Program-made: the position numbers and the translations under genes
Notes under the pieces: model-generated
Database searches by the model: none
The model's input: the letters and a program-made list of their open reading frames with translations, nothing else
Told to the model about the DNA's origin: nothing
Shown here: positions 35,550 through 45,200 of the stretch, piece by piece
Numbering within the stretch: the first letter of the stretch is position 1
Layout of the letters: each line of letters starts with the position of its first letter
Origin: Cryptomeria japonica
Lineage: Eukaryota > Streptophyta > Pinopsida > Cupressales > Cupressaceae
Direction: 5' to 3'
Assembly: GCF_030272615.1 (NCBI RefSeq)
Contig: NC_081411.1
Span: 153,005,971-153,069,970, forward strand
DNA length: 64,000 bases

Positions 35550-36452
35550 ATGATGAAGAGGGAAGGTCCAAAGTTTAACAGGGAAAATTTTAGTATATGG
35601 AAAGACAGGATGAAGATATACATCAGAAGCATGGGTGCTCAACACTGGAGCTATGTTGAGAATGCCTATGTTTCCCCTACCGGTACTCTCACCGATGACC
35701 AAAAGAGAGAGATGCAGGAGAATGGGCAAGTTATGGAAGCCCTAATTAGTAGTTTATCTGACATTGAGTTTATTGATGTTCAGGATAAGGTAAATCCCAA
35801 AGAGGTATGGGATACTCTTGAAAATATCTATGGTAGTGATGAGCATGTAAAACAAGCTAAGGAAGAAAGCCTTATAGGGAAGTTTGAAGATATGTGGATG
35901 GTTGAAGGTGAGACCATTCAACAGTGTGGAATAAGAATCAAAACCATTGTTGGAGATATCAAGAGTGCAGGTGGTAAAATAGAAGATTCCACTGTGGTAA
36001 GAAAAGTCCTGAGATCCCTATTGCTAGTCTATGCAATAAGGGTTGCTGCTATTCAGGAGCTGAGATGAATAGACAAGACTAAGGTATCCCTGAACTCCAT
36101 CATAGCAAAGTTGACAGCCTATGAGCTAAATAGTTTTGATGGCAGTGTTCAAAAGACTGAATCAACTTTTAAAGCTTTTGTTGTACCATCTAGAAAAGGA
36201 AAAGAAGCTAGCACTAGTGGTGAACCAAGATAGAGTAGAGAAATGGAAGATGAGGAGATTTTGATGGTATTTGAAGCTCTCCTTGCCAGGAAACTTCCTA
36301 AGGGAACCGGAAAATACAAAGGTAAGCTACCTTTGAAATGCTTTTCTTGAAATCGGATAGGACACATTGCTGTAAATTGTCCTAATGGTGACAACAAGGA
36401 CAAACCAAAAAGGTTCAAGAAATTCAAAGGAGGAAACCGAAGAAACTGTTTT
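35550..36452 (+). pseudogene. Copia C gag
   Basis: The start ATG at 35550 gives MMKREGPKFNRENFSIWKDR, then WDTLENIYGSDEHVKQAKEE and RTIQQCGIRIKT-type helices typical of copia gag. The first 172 codons are open. Stops follow at 36066 (TGA after QELR), 36231 (TAG) and 36348. The last is notable: the zinc knuckle reads CFS-stop-NRIGHIAVNC, so its second cysteine codon is now TGA. The frame itself continues without shift into protease. Confidence 0.92.
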
Positions 36453-38189
36453 GTGGCAGTTGATGAAGGTGTCACAGATGAAGAATCAGAGGATGAAGAA
36501 AATGAAGATATTGTGTTTGTTGCTGTCAAAGAAGATGTGTCAGACAAGAAGGATCTTGTCTCTCGGTTTGATAATTCCAATGAGTGGATCATTGACAGTG
36601 GTTGTTCTCACCATATGACTGGTGACCAGAGAAAGTTTGTATCCTTGGAGGAGTATGATGGTGGTGTGGTTTGCTTTGGCAATGATGCACCATGCATGGT
36701 CAAAGGCAGAGGGTCCATCTCTCTGAATGGAAGGACTAGTGCTGACAATGTGTATTGGGTTGATGGTCTTAGACACAACCTTTTGAGTGTTGCCCAGCTG
36801 AATGACAATGGCCTCACTCTGGAATTCAAGAATGGAGTCTGCAGAATCAAAGGAAAGAATGGTGAATTGGTGGCCACCAGCATGCAGACCAAAGGTAACC
36901 TATTTCATCTGAATGCAAATATAAGTACATGTCTTATGGCTAAATTTGATGATAACTGGATATGGCATAGGAGACTCTACCATGTAAACTTTGATAACAT
37001 TGTGAAGGCTAGTAAGATCAAGGCAGTTAGAGGGTTGCTGGTGCTAAGCAAACTGGATAATACCTTGTGCAGAGAGTGTCAATTGGGGAAAATGTCTTCC
37101 TCAACCTTTAAAGGTAAATCTTTCACTGTTGATAATTTGCTTGATCTTGTGCATACTGATTTGTGTGGTCCTATGAAAACTAGGAGTGTGTAGGGTGATA
37201 GGTACTTCATGATTCTCACTGATGACTGCTCAAGAATGATGTGGGTCACATTCTTGAAAGACAAATTTGAAGCCTTTGTAAAGTTCAAATATTTCAAAGC
37301 ATTAGTGGAGAAGGAAAGCAGTAAAAGGATCAAGTGCTTGAGAACTGATCAAGGAGGGGAATTCACTTCCGGTGAATTCAACAAGTACTGTGAAGAACAT
37401 GGCATCAAGAGGCAATTGTCTGCCCCCTGGACTCCATAGCAGAATGGCCTAGCAGAGAGGAATAACCAGACTATGGTTGAAGTAGCTAGAACCCTGTTGA
37501 TTCAAGGAAAGGTAGCTCACACCTTTTGGAGAGAAGCGGTGAGCACTGTAGTCTACACAATAAACCCGGTACTCATCAAGAAAGGTAAGGATAAAACTCC
37601 TTATGAGTATTGGACCAGTAAGACACCTATGGTTAGCTACTTTAGAGTGTTTGGTAGCAAATGTTACATCAAGAGGAGTGAACACCAAAGAAAATTTGAT
37701 GCGAAATGTGATGAGGGAATATTCCTACGATATTTCACCAAGAGTAAAGCTCTGAAGTGTTTCAACAATAGGACTCAGAGAATTATGGAAAGCATCAATG
37801 TAAGAGTTGATGAAACCTCTGAGAAAACTGAGGAAACCAACAGTGAGCAAGTGGTAAACAAACCGATTGCAACATTCTGGGAGTCAGTTGTTAGTCAACC
37901 AAGTACCAGTAACAGTGTTCCTACACCGATAGATGTAGATGCTGATACTGATGGAGATGAGGATGAAGAAGAAAAGCAAGAGGAATCTATCAAGACCATT
38001 CCTCAATATGTCAAGCTGAATCATGATCCTAAGCAGATCATAGGAGATAAGGATGCAGAAATCCTTACAAGAAGAAAAGTCAGAGAAAACTCATGCATGA
38101 TCTCTGAATTTGAGCCTAAAACATTCAAAGAGGCACATAAAGATGAAGATTGGATCAAGGCAATGGAAGAGGAACTTGACCAGATAGAG
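36453..38189 (+). pseudogene. Copia C protease, integrase and connector
   Basis: Protease has WIIDSGCSHHMTGD at about 36585-36627. GAG-pre-integrase has WIWHRRLYHVNFDNIV and CRECQLGK (36955-37090). The integrase core keeps all three catalytic residues in VHTDLCGP, CLRTDQGGEF and LAERNN (about 37150-37465). Stops TAG at 37191 (where QGDRYF is expected) and TAG at 37437 (TPQQNG expected) both fit CAG-to-TAG. The connector has [17 protein letters not shown] and an acidic stretch near 37940-37990, then the [13 protein letters not shown] lead-in to RT. Confidence 0.93.
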
Positions 38190-38984
38190 AAAAATGGTAC
38201 ATGGTCCTTGGCACCCAGACTGGAGCACAAAAATATCATTGGTACCAAATGGGTCTTCAGAAATAAGCTGAATGAGGATGACATAGTGATTAGATACAAA
38301 GTTAGACTGGTGTGCAAAGGATATGCCCAAGAAGAAGGAGAAGACTATGGAGAAACCTTTGCTCTTGTAGCCAGATTGGAAGGAGTTTGTATGCTTCTTA
38401 CATATGCAGCTTTTAAAGGCTTCAAGATACATCAAATGGATGTAAAATCTGCATTCCTAAATGGTGTACTTGAAGAGGAGGTATATATAGAGCAACCAGA
38501 TGGGTTTTCCCTATCTAAAGACAATGACATGGTATGTAAGCTACATAAAGTCTTATATGGCCTAAAGCAGGCACCTAGAGCATGGTATGAACATCTACAT
38601 TCCCATCTTGTGAAGATTGGATTTGAGAGAACAAGGGAAGATAGTAATATCTACTTGAAGTCTAAAGGAGATCATATGCTGATCTGTGAGGTTTTTGTTG
38701 ATGATATTATCTTTGGTGGAGATGACAAGATGAGTCATGAGTTTGCAGATGAGATGAAGAAAGAGTTTGAAATGTCACTCATAGGGGAGATTAAATTCTT
38801 CATTGGACTGCAGATGCAACAGATGAAGGATGGAATCTTTATCACTCAGTCCAAGTATGTCAAAGAGGTGTTGAAGACCTTTGGCATGGAAGATAGCAAA
38901 CCAGTTGGTACTCCGATGGTGACCGGTTGTAAACTATCTAAAGAACATGACTCAAAATTGGTTGATGAGAAGGAATACCGATGA
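38190..38984 (+). pseudogene. Copia C reverse transcriptase
   Basis: The whole RT domain is open. Motifs are [67 protein letters not shown], the active site [14 protein letters not shown] (about 38688-38730) and [19 protein letters not shown]. It ends at the TGA at 38982 within YR-stop-MIGKLHY. The motif order and residues are complete, so this domain could have been active before the nonsense changes. Confidence 0.95.
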
Positions 38985-39647
38985 ATGATTGGTAAGTTGC
39001 ATTATGTAGTGCATAGCAGATCGGATATTGCACATGCAGTTGGCATTACTGCAAGATTCCAGAAAAGCCCAAGATAATCTCACTTGGTTGCAGTCAAGTG
39101 GATTCTTAGATATCTGGAGGGAACTATTGACTATGGATTGAGGTATCCTTATAGCAAGGATTTCAACTTGAAAGTATACACAGATGCTGATTGGGCAGGC
39201 AATATAGATGACTGGAAAAGCACAACCAGTGGTGCATTCTTTCTTGGTGGTAGACTGGTCTCATGGATGAGTAAGAAGCAGATTTGTATCTCTCAGTTTA
39301 CAGAGGAAGCAGAGTATGTTGCAGCTTTCATGAACTGCACTCAGACAGTTTGGATGAAGCATGTATTAAATGGCTTCAAAGTTCCTGTATCTGAACCGGT
39401 AAGTATATTTTGTGACAATACTAGTGCAATTAATATCTCTAAGAATTTGGTTTTACATTCTAGAACCAAGCACTTTGAGCTTAAGTATCATTTGTTGAGG
39501 GAAAAGGTTCAGAACAAAGAGATTGCACTAGAGCATGTTTCTAGTAAGGAGCAATTAGCGAACATATTCACCAAGCCTCTCCTGAAGACTACATTTATGT
39601 ACTTAAGAGGTGAATTAGGGGTACTGCCCCTTCAGGAGGTGAACTAA
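38985..39647 (+). pseudogene. Copia C RNase H
   Basis: It continues in the same frame after 38982 with one more stop, TAA at 39075. Catalytic motifs are intact: VYTDADWAGNIDDWKSTTSG, EEAEYVAAF, FCDNTSAINISKN and KHFELKYHLL. The end is EQLANIFTKPL...RGELGVLPLQEVN, with a natural TAA stop at 39645-39647. Confidence 0.95.
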
Positions 39648-39892
39648 AGGTATATGCTCCACATTAATCATGTATTGCATAGTCAAAATTTTCTTTAGGA
39701 TTGATGTGTTGAAGGATGCTACTTCTCAGGGGGAGCAACATTATGGAACAGGGAAGCTTGTGCCTCCACTTTGGCATTATTGTCAAAGGGGGAGAAGATG
39801 TGAAGCAAAGAAGATATCGACAAAAATTGGGGGAGAAGATGTGAAGCGGAGAGATATCTTTGTATATTGCCATCAATGCCAAAGGGGGAGAT
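39648..39892 (+). other. 3' untranslated region with polypurine tracts of copia C
   Basis: Purine blocks occur at 39728-39735 (CAGGGGGAGC), 39786-39797, 39828-39838 and 39880-39892 (CCAAAGGGGGAGAT), the last touching the LTR. Two of them are followed by the same AGATGTGAAGC(A/G) sequence, so the unit has been duplicated. Confidence 0.8.
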
Positions 39893-41446
39893 TGTTGGCA
39901 TTATGTGAACTGGTATGAGGACATAATGACAGTGTATGTTGTCATTGATGTCAATATGCTGAAGAGGTAATAATTGGCATATGAGAACCGGTATAACATT
40001 GTGAAGTAGTATTTGTGCCAAAGTGAAGCAGTGTGCTTGTTCAAGGTGAACCGGCATATGGTTATGGGAACCGGCACATGGAAGCATTGTATGACTATCG
40101 GTTGGTAGTCTCAAGTTTAGGGTTTCTAGTTGAAGTGCTTCAAGCTTGTGTGGCTCAACCGGTGACATTGTGTGATGAGTTAGCATTGTAATGAAGAACA
40201 TATCATGTTGCCACGTCAGCCTTGTGCGCATGAAGGATCTTGCATGAAGGAGATTGTTCCTATCTACCTCAGGAATGTGCGAAGTCTGTAAAATGGTGAT
40301 AACGTGTGATGGGTTATCAGCCACCATAAAATCAGTGGAAATGGATGATGGAGAATGTCTTGAGATTGGATCAAGAACTACTACATTTAATGCAGAGTGC
40401 TCAATGGTTAGGATTGAACCATTTGAATTCCTTAACCTAACAGGTTTAGGGTTTAGGGTTTATACTACCAACCTATCTATTTTCCTATAAGGGCGATGTT
40501 GTGTCTCTTTCTGAGGTTGTTGGCAAAAGTTGTGTGTGTGTATCTAAGAGAAGGGATACGTGAAGAAGTGATACCTGCAGAGTTTAAGTCCAGAAGGTGA
40601 AGAGGAGCTTAAGTAGATCTGCATTGGCATTGAGTGCTATTACCAGATCATTGTAATACCTATTGATCTCTAACCATCTCAACAGTTGGAAAATCCCTTA
40701 ACAGGGTAGCCTTAACTGGCTTGCTATAAATCCTTTAACAGGGTAATTCAAATCTACTGAGTTTGAAATCCTTTAGCTATTGAGTTCTTGAAATCCTCTA
40801 ACAAGGTAACCTTTAACAGGGTTTAACCCTTAACCAGGTATTGTAGCCATCCCTTAACCAGGTGATCTCTAACAGGATCGGTTCCTAGCAGAACCTATTG
40901 TACTGGGTGATCTCTAACAGGATCGGTTCCTAGTAGAACCTATTGTAATGTCTCTAATCGGACAAGGCTCCTAACAGAGTGGACTTCTAAAGAGTTCAAA
41001 AACAACTTGTGGGTATTCATCCCCACCGTGGTTTTTCCCAGTTGGGTTTCCACATGAAAAATATGTGTGTCATGTGTGATTCTTTTATCTTGTGATGCTT
41101 TGCTATTGTTTGTCAAGCATATGATGGTTCTATGTTTTATGCCTGTTAATAAAACATGTTGAATTAGCTGTTATTATGATTTGATGATAGATTACCTATT
41201 TATGCATAAGGGTGAAATGGTAGGGTAGTCCTGAGCTAAGTAAAAAGATAAGTGAGTAACTGGTTAATGCTCGTCTCAGTCAGTCTTAGCTTTACTGGTT
41301 GCACTCTGTTTTAAGCCGGTGTCTATGTTTGCCAGTCATTTGGAGTGTCTACTGTCAGACCGGTTTAGGACGGTATTTTTGTCTGTACTAATTCACCCCC
41401 CCCTCTCAGTATCGAGTTAGTACTATCAGTCATCATTGAGTTATCA
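39893..41446 (+). repeat. 3' LTR of copia C
   Basis: 1,554 bp, TGTTGGCATT...GAGTTATCA. It is longer than the 5' LTR mainly through a 45-bp tandem duplication (units at 40861 and 40906, each GGTGATCTCTAACAGGATCG...). The duplication is absent from the 5' LTR, so it arose after insertion. Confidence 0.95.
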
Positions 41447-41451
41447 ACTCC

Positions 41452-41890
41452 TTCGTATTGAACTTAAGCTGTTGAACTCTTAAAAAAGGTTCAAGGTTCA
41501 AGGCACATTTTAGAAAAAAAGGTCATCAGCAGTCTTTGTCTCCACTAAATCAAGCGTGTTATTGTTGTGTGTTTTGAACTTTGAACCCGTGAACCATTTG
41601 TCTTTTCGGTTCAAGGTTCAAAGGGTTCAAAATGCCTTTGTGAGTCACGACTATGTGATGTTGCTTAACGAGCGGATGTCAATATGTGTTAAGTTGGTTT
41701 TGAATTTGACCCCTGAATCATTTGTCTTTTCGGTTAAACGGTTCAAAGGTTCAAGGTTCTTGTTTGATAATCATGATTATTGCTCTTTCCTGGTATTGTT
41801 TTGTGCCGCTAGTTCATTGTTGTACTTTTCGATTGAACTTGAACCATTGAACTCTTCATGAGATGGTTAAAGGTTCATAAGTTTCACTTG
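41452..41890. repeat. GGTTCAA repeat array with inverted TTGAACC partners, in element G
   Basis: About four diverged units of 115-135 bp each contain TTGAAC...TTGAAC followed by GGTTCAAGGTTCAA or variants (GG clusters near 41488, 41608, 41736 and 41864). The middle two share ATTTGTCTTTTCGGTT. The direct and inverted copies could pair into hairpins. The array lies in the 5' part of element G, about 1.3 kb upstream of its ORF once the solo LTR is ignored. Confidence 0.75.
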
Positions 41891-42289
41891 AAAACCATTT
41901 CTAAGGCTTTTGTTAAAACTAAAATTGGTGCGACACGAAGGAATATTCCCAGTATTTAACAGTTTAAATTTTTTAACATGAAAAGCAATCATGAGAGAAT
42001 CAACTGTTTGTGCGGAAGTGATGGATAATTAAGAAGATGTCAAATTTTTAGTCATTTCACTATTATGTTACATGCATAAGTGAATCATTATGCATGTGTG
42101 GTTTTCTTGATATTTTATCGCCTGTTCAAAAGGAATATATGAATTCATCTCCATAATTTGTAAGGGTCGCAACTGCTATAATTGAGCAAATTGGAGGCAC
42201 CAAAGGTAAATTCAGCTCTGATTTCCTGTGAAGGTTTCCAGTTTCATGGTGGTAACGGGTAAGTTCAGATGATTCCCTTATGCTATATT

Positions 42290-43086
42290 TGTTAGGATTC
42301 CCACAGATATTGAGAGGGGGGGGGGTGAATCAATATCTAACCGGTTGGATGATTTTCTTAACTTAAAACATGTAGAACATATTAATAATATATATCGGTA
42401 AACAAAAAGTAATGCAATAAATAGAGACAACAACAACCACATGAAAAACACACCATAACACAGTAGTTTAACGAGGATACTTGGTATGGGAAAAACCTCG
42501 ATGGGATTTGTGACCCACAATATTCACTTACTGGCCAATAAGAGAATATTACTACTACAAGAGGGGCTTGCACATGCAGGAAGGCTAAGTCCCTAGAGCT
42601 CACTACTCAATTACAAAATGGGAAGTCTCACTGACTTACAAAATGGATTATATAAATCCAATGTCTTGTACTGCTTCAAAATAGCATCTACTATGCTAGA
42701 TCCAGTACCGGTTTATAGCTTTGCTTCATACTTAAACCCTTAACCTATAATTTGCATAATAAGTCTGCCTTATTTTTCCTCATTACATTCTCTTTCTTCC
42801 TCTATAATGAACTCTTATATATATGAGTCATTTTACAACTTACTAAGTTGGCTTACATTAATTTTACAATAATTAACAAAATAATTTACAAACAAAATTC
42901 CTGTCAGCCTCTGTGTCGGTATGCTTCCTTTCACTACCGCTGTCGGTGGTCTGTGTGCTAGTGTAAAGTTTGATCTTGCTAGTGCTAGTGGATTGCCTTG
43001 CCGGTGTCATAGGATTGTAAGGTTGCCATCAATGAAAAAACCTTCAATCACCTACAATGTCTCATTGGAGTGTGCATTTGCCAACA
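42290..43086 (-). mobile_element. Solo copia LTR in element G
   Basis: It is 797 bp, TGTTAGGATTCC...TTTGCCAACA, with duplication ATATT at 42285-42289 and 43087-43091. It has the G-run plus TGAATCA near its plus-strand start and a GGGAAAAACCTCGATGGGAT block, as in the copia A and D LTRs. It is therefore a minus-strand LTR of a related family. Confidence 0.9.
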
Positions 43087-43183
43087 ATATTTGTTTAGTT
43101 CTGAAGATTTATCAGTGTAGGAAGAATTTTTTTAGCTTCTTGGAAAAAAACTCTGCCCTGTTTTAGAATTGCTTGGTTAGAAA

Positions 43184-43191
43184 TATAAATA
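43184..43191 (+). promoter_or_regulatory. TATA-like box before the element G ORF
   Basis: TATAAATA lies 55 bases before the ATG at 43246. An in-frame TAA at 43186-43188 lies before the first possible ATG at 43198. If this box is a real promoter, 43246 is the better start. This is sequence resemblance only. Confidence 0.35.
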
Positions 43192-44589
43192 GGCAGTATG
43201 AGGCCAGTATTGCTGAAGCTTGGACACATCTTGTGTCTAGTAAGCATGTTACCAGAGCTAAAAGATACTTCCTTGGCTCATGCTGATTTAGGGGATTTCC
43301 TAGAAAGAACCAAGGACCCTCAAACTAGTTCAATGATGGAGAAAATAGTGAAAAGTGGTCTTGTTGAAGCTGTTGCATTTCCACTTGTTGCACCATGTCC
43401 AAATTTGGTGATTGCTTTCATGAATAGGTATGATGCATAGAATAGATGTATAAGAACTAGTGATGGTGAGCTGCTAGTTAGTATCAACAGAGAAACAGTA
43501 ATGGCGGCGATGGGAATCCCACACAAGGAATTATATGAGGATTGGACTATTGGGACCTCATATGCCTACTGATGCTCTGCAAAAAGGATTAGAAAATCTG
43601 TTTGATGGCAACACACACAAGAGCACAAGAAACAAATGTTAGTGTTAGCAACAAAAGATTATCCTAAACAGGCATATCAAGAGAGATATTAAGCATGAAA
43701 TAGAAAGCATACAAACATAGAATAGATAAACTATACTCCTCCAAATGCTAATCAAGATGCTCATAGTTGCTCCTCCCTTGTTCCTCTCCTCTCCAAGTCC
43801 CAAATGAGTGTAGCTCTCAGCTTTTAGCACTAGCCATGGATGCCATATGGAGATTCAAGATAGTTGAATATGATAAGCAAATCCTATGCAAGTGTAGATA
43901 GTGATGCTATGAGAAAGCTCTATGCTAATGCCAGTATAACAACAATACTCTAATGCTTCCTCCTTTGCTTGAGGAGAACGGTTCTATTTATAGAAGAAAT
44001 GGGGAAATGAAGGGTTAAGATTGAGCAATCATAACAAGGGTTAGGATTGAAAGATATTCAATCCATGTGAGACTTTCAACCCAATCCCATGTTGACAAGT
44101 GTCGCCATGAGGAGGCTTGAGAGGAGAGATAAGGAGCATTAAATGCTTGAGGGGACATGATGGTTACCCTAGTCAAAGAAATAAATGCTTTGAAGAGACA
44201 CATGGGTTACATGAGGGTTAAGTTAGGGGTCAAATTCCTTAACCATGGGTGCAAGTGGAATTAACCATTAATGGTCATGTAAGAGCCATAAGTGGTTTGG
44301 AAGACTTTAGAGGTTAATTTGTTGAACACACAAAGCATTAATTGCTTTTGAGAAGTGACTCCAATTTGCTTAGGAATGTGACAATATTTAGGGGATGGAT
44401 TAGGTTAATTAGGAAGGGTTTAGAAGAATCTAGAAGGGGTTTAGGCATGCAAGTGGATTTTGTAGGAAAATGCAAGTGGGAGGAATTTTGGTATTTTCAA
44501 TTAAAATAAAATCATTTATTTCAATTAAATGGTGTAATTTGCATTTGGATAAATATTCAAATTTATTTAAATGAGAAAAAGGAAGATAA

Positions 44590-44918
44590 AGCATTAAAAT
44601 GCTTGAAGAGTTTGAGGGAAACCATTAAAGGCTTGAAGACTTTAAGGAAAACCATTAAAGTCTTAAGAAGACTTTAAGGGAAGCCATTAAGTTTGAAGAC
44701 TTTAAAGCCATCAAGTTTGAAGACTTTAAGGGAAACCATTAAAGGCTTTTGAAGACTATAGAAGGAAGCCATCAAGTTTGAAGACTTTAAAGCCATCAAG
44801 TTTGAAGACTTTAAGGGAAACCATTAAAGGTTTGAGAAGACTCCAGAAGGAAGCTATTAAGTTTGAAGACTTTAAAGCCATCAAGTTTGAAGACTTTAAG
44901 GGAAACCATTAAAGGTTT
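44590..44918. repeat. AAGACTTTAAGG-type nested tandem repeat
   Basis: Repeats of GTTTGAAGACTTTAA(A/G)G joined to CCATCAA or CCATTAAAGG run through the segment. Higher-order units of roughly 95-105 bp appear near 44693, 44772 and 44856. Confidence 0.85.
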
Positions 44919-45200
44919 CAAGTGGGTGAGGATAAATAGGATTTTAAATAAATAATTTATTTAAAATAGTTGTGCAACTTGCTTTTGTAGAAAAATACAA
45001 GTGGGTGGAGGATAAAGGTGATTTAAATAAATTATTTATTTAAAATAATTGTGCAACTTGCATTTGTAGGAAAATGCAAGTGGGTGGAGGATAAAGGTGA
45101 TTTAAATAAATTATTTATTTAAAATAATTGTGCAACTTGCATTTGTAGGAAAATGCAAGTGGGTAGAGGATAAAGGTGATTTAAATAAATGTTCATTTAT
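44919..45200. repeat. 79-bp tandem repeat, about 3.5 copies
   Basis: Units beginning CAAGTGGGTG start at 44919, 44998, 45077 and 45156, giving an exact 79-base period. The second and third are nearly identical. Confidence 0.95.

Larger units (their letters stand above)
33963..41446 (+). mobile_element. Copia C, structurally complete copia retrotransposon
   Basis: This is the best preserved element in the window at 7,484 bp. The LTRs are at 33963-35478 and 39893-41446, with an exact 5-bp duplication ACTCC at 33958-33962 and 41447-41451. The primer-binding site is at 35481 and the polypurine tract abuts the 3' LTR. A single polyprotein frame runs from 35550 to 39647. That frame has no frameshift but seven stop codons (36066, 36231, 36348, 37191, 37437, 38982, 39075), so the copy is dead but young relative to its neighbours. 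It sits inside element G. Confidence 0.97.

Noticed and set aside
44590-45200. Possible CRISPR-like array of regularly spaced repeats
   Set aside because: The repeats are contiguous tandem units without unique spacers, lie in a solo LTR and are in a plant genome.
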